Position numbers and translations under genes: made by a program. The notes below the pieces were generated by a model. It searched no databases, had not been told where the DNA came from, and saw nothing but the letters and a program-made list of their open reading frames with translations. From contig OZ035961.1 in the NCBI GenBank assembly GCA_964034945.1, positions 94,126,991 through 94,190,990 on the forward strand: a DNA stretch of 64,000 nt, in the 5' to 3' direction. Source of the DNA: Chrysopilus asiliformis (taxonomy: Eukaryota; Arthropoda; Insecta; Diptera; Rhagionidae). Position 1 is the first letter of the stretch; each line of letters starts with the position of its first letter. Positions 59,601 through 64,000 of the stretch are shown piece by piece.

Positions 59601-61450
59601 AATATTGATAAATGAAGTGGGGAAAAGGTAAACATTCGGTTCGCATGACAGTTTTCCTGCCCCAAGTCTATCAGAATAATGGCAGGTTTCAAATCACAGG
59701 AATGACAAATTTTAAGTTATTAAGTTAGGGGGCAAATTTCACGCAAAAAGAGCCTGCTAGCTCGATTTAGTAGCCACTGAAAGTTTCATGTGTCTTAAAG
59801 CGCTTTCGATTAGAAATGAATCTTTTCTCCGCAGATTTCCGGGGCAAAACAAATGTTTTTGTCTAAATGTGTACTGATCAGATTTTTCATTCGAAAAAAG
59901 TTTTTTTTTACCTTTTCAACACGTCGTGCGAATATGACAAATATAAGAGCCTAAATAAGTTACATATTCGAATTTGCCGAACACAACAGTTTATCACAAA
60001 ATACCTTTATAAAGGGTGATCCAATTGGAGGTACTTTTTCCAATAGGGTTGGTTTGACAGTTCTTATGTGTCAATATGACGTTTGTGTTCAGTGTTCAGT
60101 GCAATTTCATCATAAATAGACTTACGTGTGAACAACGTTTACTAATTGTGGAAACTTATATCCAAAATCAGTGCTCAGTTAGGAATTGTTATAGAGCTCT
60201 TCGTCCACATTTTGGTCGTCATAATCGTCCCACTGAACGCTACGTTAACAAGCAAAATTGCCGTGTTTGGGCCGATGAACAGCCAGAAGCAATCCAAGAG
60301 CTACCAATGCAACCCGAAAAATGTACTGTTTGGTACGGTTTATGGGCAGGCGGCATCATCGGACCGTATTTCTTTAAAAATGCGGAAGGAGTGCGTGTTA
60401 CTGTCAATGGAGCTCGCTACAGAGCAATGATCAATCAATTTTTGTTGCCAAAAATTCAAGATATTGTTATAGCTGACTTGTGGTTTCAACAGGATGGCGC
60501 TACATGTCATACAGCTAACGATACAATCGCTTTATTGAGGGAAACATTCGATGAAAACATCATCTCAAAAAATGGTCCTGTTAATAGGCCACCGAGATCT
60601 TGTGATCTGACACCATTGGATTACTTTCTGTGGGGATATGTGAAATCTCTTGTTTACGTCGATAAACCTGGAACGATTACAGCTTTGGAAGCAAACATAA
60701 CCCGTGCTATTCGCGGAATACCGACCGATATGCTTGAAAGAGTGGTCGAAAATTGGACCCACAGAATGGACCATTTAAGAGTTAGTCGTGGGCAACATTT
60801 GAAGGAAATTATCTTTAAACATTAAATGGCATGAACCAAACTAACAACTTAAATAAAGATTTTCCTCAATATATTAATTATTGCGTGTTTTATTTAAAAA
60901 AAATAGGAAGCTCTTATTGGATCACCCTTTATTACACTTATCGACCTCTAAATACACTAATTTGTCATTAATACACTTTTAATTAATATTAAATTTGCAC
61001 TTTTGTCAAATCGTTGTGTTCAAAAATTTCTGGCACGATGTTTTCATCGATATCTTAGATTTTTGCCCATGGCAGAAAAAAACCCAAGGAAGTCGATGTC
61101 ACGGTCTCAAGACATTTCAATGGCGAAAGCATAATTAATTTGCAATCAATTAACTTTTTTTCAAAAATCTTTGAAGATTCAAGATTAATTTGTCTAAATA
61201 TTCAAAATAATTTTTCCATTGTTGGATTTTTTAACAGGTTCAGTTCTCCGATTATCCGAAAGGCAACCATGGAGAGTATTTGACTATAGTAACGCTGTCT
61301 ACTGAGCCACCACAATTATGTCATGGTGCTGGAGTCAACACTGAAGCATCCCAAGATGAGGCTGCTGCTACAGCACTAAAAATCTTACGCGAACTAGGAT
61401 TAGATAACGTTAAACCGAAGAAAGTAACAAACTATTCTACTATAAATTAA
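50660..61450 (+). CDS. stau: Staufen, dsRNA-binding mRNA localisation protein
   Basis: Double-stranded-RNA-binding protein that localises and controls translation of maternal and neuronal mRNAs. Ten exons: 50660-50865, 55793-56436, 56499-56707, 56769-57338, 57576-57709, 58061-58280, 58353-58752, 58910-59152, 59214-59440, 61238-61450; 3066 bases, 1021 residues, close to the ~1026 of Drosophila Staufen. The N-terminus (1-330) is His/Pro then Gln/Pro-rich. dsRBD1 starts [17 protein letters not shown] (about 337). dsRBD2 ([12 protein letters not shown]) is split by a long Pro/Asn-rich loop, as in fly Staufen, and resumes at [14 protein letters not shown]. dsRBD3 runs from [14 protein letters not shown] to [16 protein letters not shown]. 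dsRBD4 starts [11 protein letters not shown]; dsRBD5 starts [13 protein letters not shown], is cut by a 1.8-kb intron and resumes [20 protein letters not shown]. Intron 1 (4.9 kb) is full of repeats. All phases close; the gene looks intact. Confidence 0.97.
51180..51790. repeat. Old interspersed repeat in staufen intron 1
   Basis: Related in inverse orientation to parts of 3440-3540 and 4560-4720. Shows repeated ATCTCGATAACGGT / GATATCGATTT words and ends with CAGACTGACAGACTAAC. No coding frame. Confidence 0.55.
51791..52596. other. Staufen intron 1, unassigned
   Basis: AT-rich intronic DNA without a recognisable gene or pairable transposon ends. Confidence 0.4.
52597..52771. repeat. 175-bp near-perfect palindrome
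   Basis: Two arms of about 84 bp: GAGCCTGTTCACATTGGTTG leftmost, complement CAACCAATGTGAAAAGGCTC rightmost, through CCGCCTAATTATGACAG, CTGGCAACATTAAAGC and GGACTGC/GCAGTCC to a loop of only about 6 nt (TGATAG). Only a few positions fail to pair. If transcribed within staufen intron 1 it would form a long hairpin. Confidence 0.95.
52946..53484 (-). repeat. Interspersed repeat family A, copy 5
   Basis: Begins ATACCCGTATGGTGAAACC, ends ATAGCTTTTGTTATGTTT, with GGGGGGTACCCCCC and a short GTCC/GTCT tract. In staufen intron 1, inverse orientation to copies 1-2. Confidence 0.87.
53643..53970. repeat. Foldback element, arms with CCACCGAATTGCAGGGGGAT
   Basis: The left arm (AGTTTTCACTTTGGTTGAG, CCACCGAATTGCAGGGGG, GTGAGGGGTTAACGAAC) is complementary to the right arm. 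The right arm has an extra internal segment (ATATATGGATGAAACTAG) missing from the left. A third arm of the same family lies at 55370-55537. Confidence 0.85.
53971..55369. other. Staufen intron 1 between foldback arms
   Basis: AT-rich. A 31-bp tandem pair (TTTAATTTTG-AAATTCGCACAAAATATCA) lies at 54127-54190, and a short family A end fragment (AACATAACAAAAGCTACAAT) at 55026-55050. No gene seen. Confidence 0.5.
55370..55537. repeat. Solo arm of the 53643-53970 foldback family
   Basis: Reads AAGTTCGTTAACCCCTCACG, CTGCAATTCGGTGGCTCTTG, then GTGAAAACTACACGGG and CGTGCATCGTTCTTTGG. It is the full-length version of the right arm, and its end is complementary to the outer left end at 53643 (AAAGAACGATGCACG). 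The two may be termini of a larger 1.9-kb foldback element. Confidence 0.8.
60012..60929 (+). mobile_element. Internally deleted Tc1/mariner-type element (DD41D) in staufen intron 9
   Basis: Inverted ends AAGGGTGATCCAAT (complement ATTGGATCACCCTT at right) flanked by TA (60010-60011 and 60930-60931). It encloses an open but shortened transposase. The whole element lies in the intron that separates the two halves of Staufen dsRBD5, in the same orientation as the gene. Confidence 0.9.
60076..60825 (+). pseudogene. Truncated DD41D transposase lacking the first catalytic Asp
   Basis: Open frame of 249 residues against about 340 for the family. It keeps an N-terminal helix-turn-helix start ([19 protein letters not shown]), then jumps at RPTE to [17 protein letters not shown]. 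The segment between, which holds the rest of the DNA-binding domain and the first catalytic Asp, is missing without breaking the frame. The second and third acidic residues remain: [12 protein letters not shown] (D140) and [15 protein letters not shown] (D182), 41 residues apart. It cannot be catalytically active, though the element could be moved by an intact relative. No link to Staufen function is suggested. Confidence 0.88.
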
Positions 61451-64000
61451 AAGAAGACAACAAAACCAAAAAACAATAATTATTTTTTCCTCTTTTGAAT
61501 CAAAAGTATTCAAAAGAAATTTTTGTTGATTTTTTTTATTATTATTTAATAATAGTATTTTATTTTGAATTACAACCTATCAGTTCTATTAAAAGAAACT
61601 GTCGTAGTTAAAAGCGAAGCCATTTTCTGGTTCACCGTTGTTCAATTGAAATGAAAAACAGTTAAAAAAAATTCTATAACAATTGAGTACTTTGTTAAAA
61701 TGCTGAATTATTTGAATATTTTTTCTGTTACTCTTTTAATTTAAAGTAAATATTTTAAATATGAAATAAGAAAATTTAACATGAGGTCATATTAATCAAA
61801 AAGAAAAAGAAAACATATTTAATCTAAAATTATTAGAATAGAATATGGAATGGAATTAATCTATTCAATAATTTGGGAGTCCTTAAACATAATACTACAA
61901 ATCACTCAATGGATTCTCTAAAATCCAATCAAATTATAAAATTTTATTCTGGCATTTAGAATATTATTTAAACGTGGTTTACAAAAAACCAATGGAAATT
62001 ATTAAAATGTTTAAGGACACCTATGAGAAAAATGAGAATAAAAATCCTTGAGAATTAGAAACATTATTTGATTACCATATTCCTAAAATAGTCTTATCAA
62101 TCGTCGTATTATCTATATAAATAAATAAGAATTTGAATTTCGAATATGAGAAATGGAAAAATCCGATTTTAACACAAACTCTTTGAAATTTTCATTCATT
62201 ATATTCACAGGATTCATCTTTTATTATCCACATAACTGCTAGTATTTTTTGAAAGGTTTTATTTCTGATAAAAATTTGTTAAAATGATAGCACTGTTGTT
62301 TGAAATTGATAAACTTTAAATGGTTCCGTTCTCTGCACTTTATATTTATGCCATTTCAAGCAAATAATTTTTTTTATTATGAATTCCTTAAAGGCTAATA
62401 TGAACGATTCAAACATATGTTAGGCACATGGTAATTAATAATAAAGGCAATTTTAACATTAAATACATTTAATCATAATAAATTATGGTCAATATTTATT
62501 ACAATATGCTATTTTTTATGATATTTAACAGCGATTTAAAATTTTATTTTTGCGATCATTTGTTAAGACGTTATTAAGAAGAAAAAGCCCTTGTGGGAAA
62601 TTTTGTTTCATTTTAAATCCCAAATACCTACGCAGAATTTGAAAACAATTTAAATCTCTAGTTATCGCAAAAAGCAAACAAAATCTCAAAATATTGCAAA
62701 AAGCAGACAACAAATATTGGATTTAGAAAATATCATTAGCTCCAGTGCACAAGAAGCCACTATAAAGAAACTGAATTGGTTTGTGATTGAAATTACTAAC
62801 CGGTTCCTAACTCATTAGTGATGCAGTTCCGCACACGTGGCCTGCTCAGAAATGGTCGAAATCGGTAGTTTCTAAATTCATAATCGCGATTAGGTTAAAG
62901 GAAATTAAATGGCGAACAAACAATGCCTATAAACTAGCTTAAAAATATTTCATTTCATCCTGATCGCAATCAAAATTTAATAAAAACGTTTTTTAAAGAA
63001 AATTTTCTTTTTTTTTAAATTCACAATTCACGGCAAAAATTCTATCCACAACAAATAAGATTTAAATACAATTGAAGTTAGTAAATAAATATTGGCCAAT
63101 TTGCTATTTGTAAGTTATATAAATGTATTTAGTTTTATTATGAAACTATAAACGTTGTATTGTCCCTTATAATAAAAATCTTATAATTTTTTTTCTTCTA
63201 CTATTTGACGAAATAAATAAAAACTTATATTTTTGTGAGATTTTACAACATGAAATGAAAATAATAATAAAAATAATAGAAGAAAAGGAAGCAAAACCCC
63301 AACTAAGAAACTCAAACTTACATACAGTAGTGGCTCGATTATTTCTTATTATTTTTTTTTAAAATTATGAAATCGTTAATAATAATAGGACGGCCTATTA
63401 TGGTGCCAAAAGGCATATAAAAACATATTCTAATATCAATTGAAACCAATGGCAGCGCATTGAAATCCTTTCAACCAATTAAATTTTTTTAATTTCTAAT
63501 TTTTTAGAATTTTTTTTTTAAAACTGCTGATTCACTTAAATCTTGCAGAACTTCCACAAAAATAAAAAATAGTCGAGACACTGCATATGAAATATAAACA
63601 AAATAATTTACAAAACTCTACGCATGTCAGAGCAACTCCTTACGTATTAGTTTTAGTTGTTATTTATTATCCAAATATTAAAAAAAAAACATTTATTATT
63701 TTAAGTTGAGACTGCTTGGAATCAGAATTTTGATTACTAATTTGGCACCATTTTAATTAAGATTATCACAAAAAAAAATCTAGAAAAATTACTTTTAAAA
63801 AACTCGGTTTTAATTTAAAAAAAAAATATCCTCTCAGCTTGAAATGATAAAAGAATCCATTAAAATAATTTTGTTGAAAATGTATCGAGATGTTTTGACT
63901 GCTCAATCGAATTTGTTTTTTGTTAAATTTATTAATTGATTGCTCACATGAAGCCAATAAAATAAAAAAATAAAAACAAATTCGCCTTTAAAACAAAACA
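61451..64000 (+). other. Staufen 3' UTR and flank, AT-rich
   Basis: No gene recognised. Several AATAAA words occur (for example near 62120 and 63170), so the 3' end cannot be fixed. Short frames on either strand (62525-62713, 63766-63957) look like chance. Long A/T runs dominate. Confidence 0.4.

Noticed and set aside
60146..60430. Second plus-strand frame in the staufen intron
   Set aside because: Overlaps the truncated transposase in another frame and has no motif.
1..64000. tRNA, rRNA or snRNA genes
   Set aside because: No sequence with a cloverleaf and B-box-like GGTTCGAATCC was found by eye on either strand; a covariance-model scan was not possible.

Overview
The window looks like nuclear DNA of an insect, most likely a lower (nematoceran) fly. 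The evidence is very AT-rich non-coding DNA, many 50-80 bp introns, TCAGT-type initiators, an insect-style staufen of 1021 codons and abundant mariner, hAT, Helitron and MITE sequence. The species cannot be named from the sequence alone.

Layout. 1-21140 (minus strand): the 5' part of a muscle-type immunoglobulin-repeat gene. Seven Ig domains lie at 1-3211. A 151-bp exon at 14036-14186 and a probable 40-bp start exon at 21101-21140 are joined by introns of 10.8 and 6.9 kb packed with transposable elements. 23104-23872 (minus): TMEM208, four exons. 25054-34774 (minus): a tandem CYP4-like P450 cluster with two complete nine-exon genes of 508 codons each. An orphan first exon with its own promoter block (31273-31459) and an intact mariner transposon (27653-28945) lie between them. 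36457-39401: three transposons nested inside one another, each with its own target-site duplication. 41502-42015 (minus): a PANTS/C22orf39-like CHCH-type protein. 42513-44738 (minus): ADCK1, a mitochondrial atypical kinase of the UbiB family, with a one-base frameshift in exon 2. 50660-61450 (plus): staufen, ten exons and five double-stranded-RNA-binding domains, with a truncated DD41D mariner-type element inside the intron that divides dsRBD5. 61451-64000: probable long AT-rich 3' UTR and flank.

Exon models were built by hand from splice sites. Reading phase was checked by summing exon lengths. It closes exactly for the Ig gene, TMEM208, both P450s, the PANTS-like gene and staufen; it fails by one base for ADCK1, where homology also breaks.

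The protein genes have unrelated jobs (sarcomere, ER membrane insertion, oxidation, mitochondrion, RNA localisation), so I see no operon-like system. The most interesting content is the P450 cluster, with a duplicated promoter and first exon, a mariner in one promoter, GC-AG introns and signs of gene conversion, and the unusually well-preserved transposon stratigraphy, including a 175-bp near-perfect palindrome.
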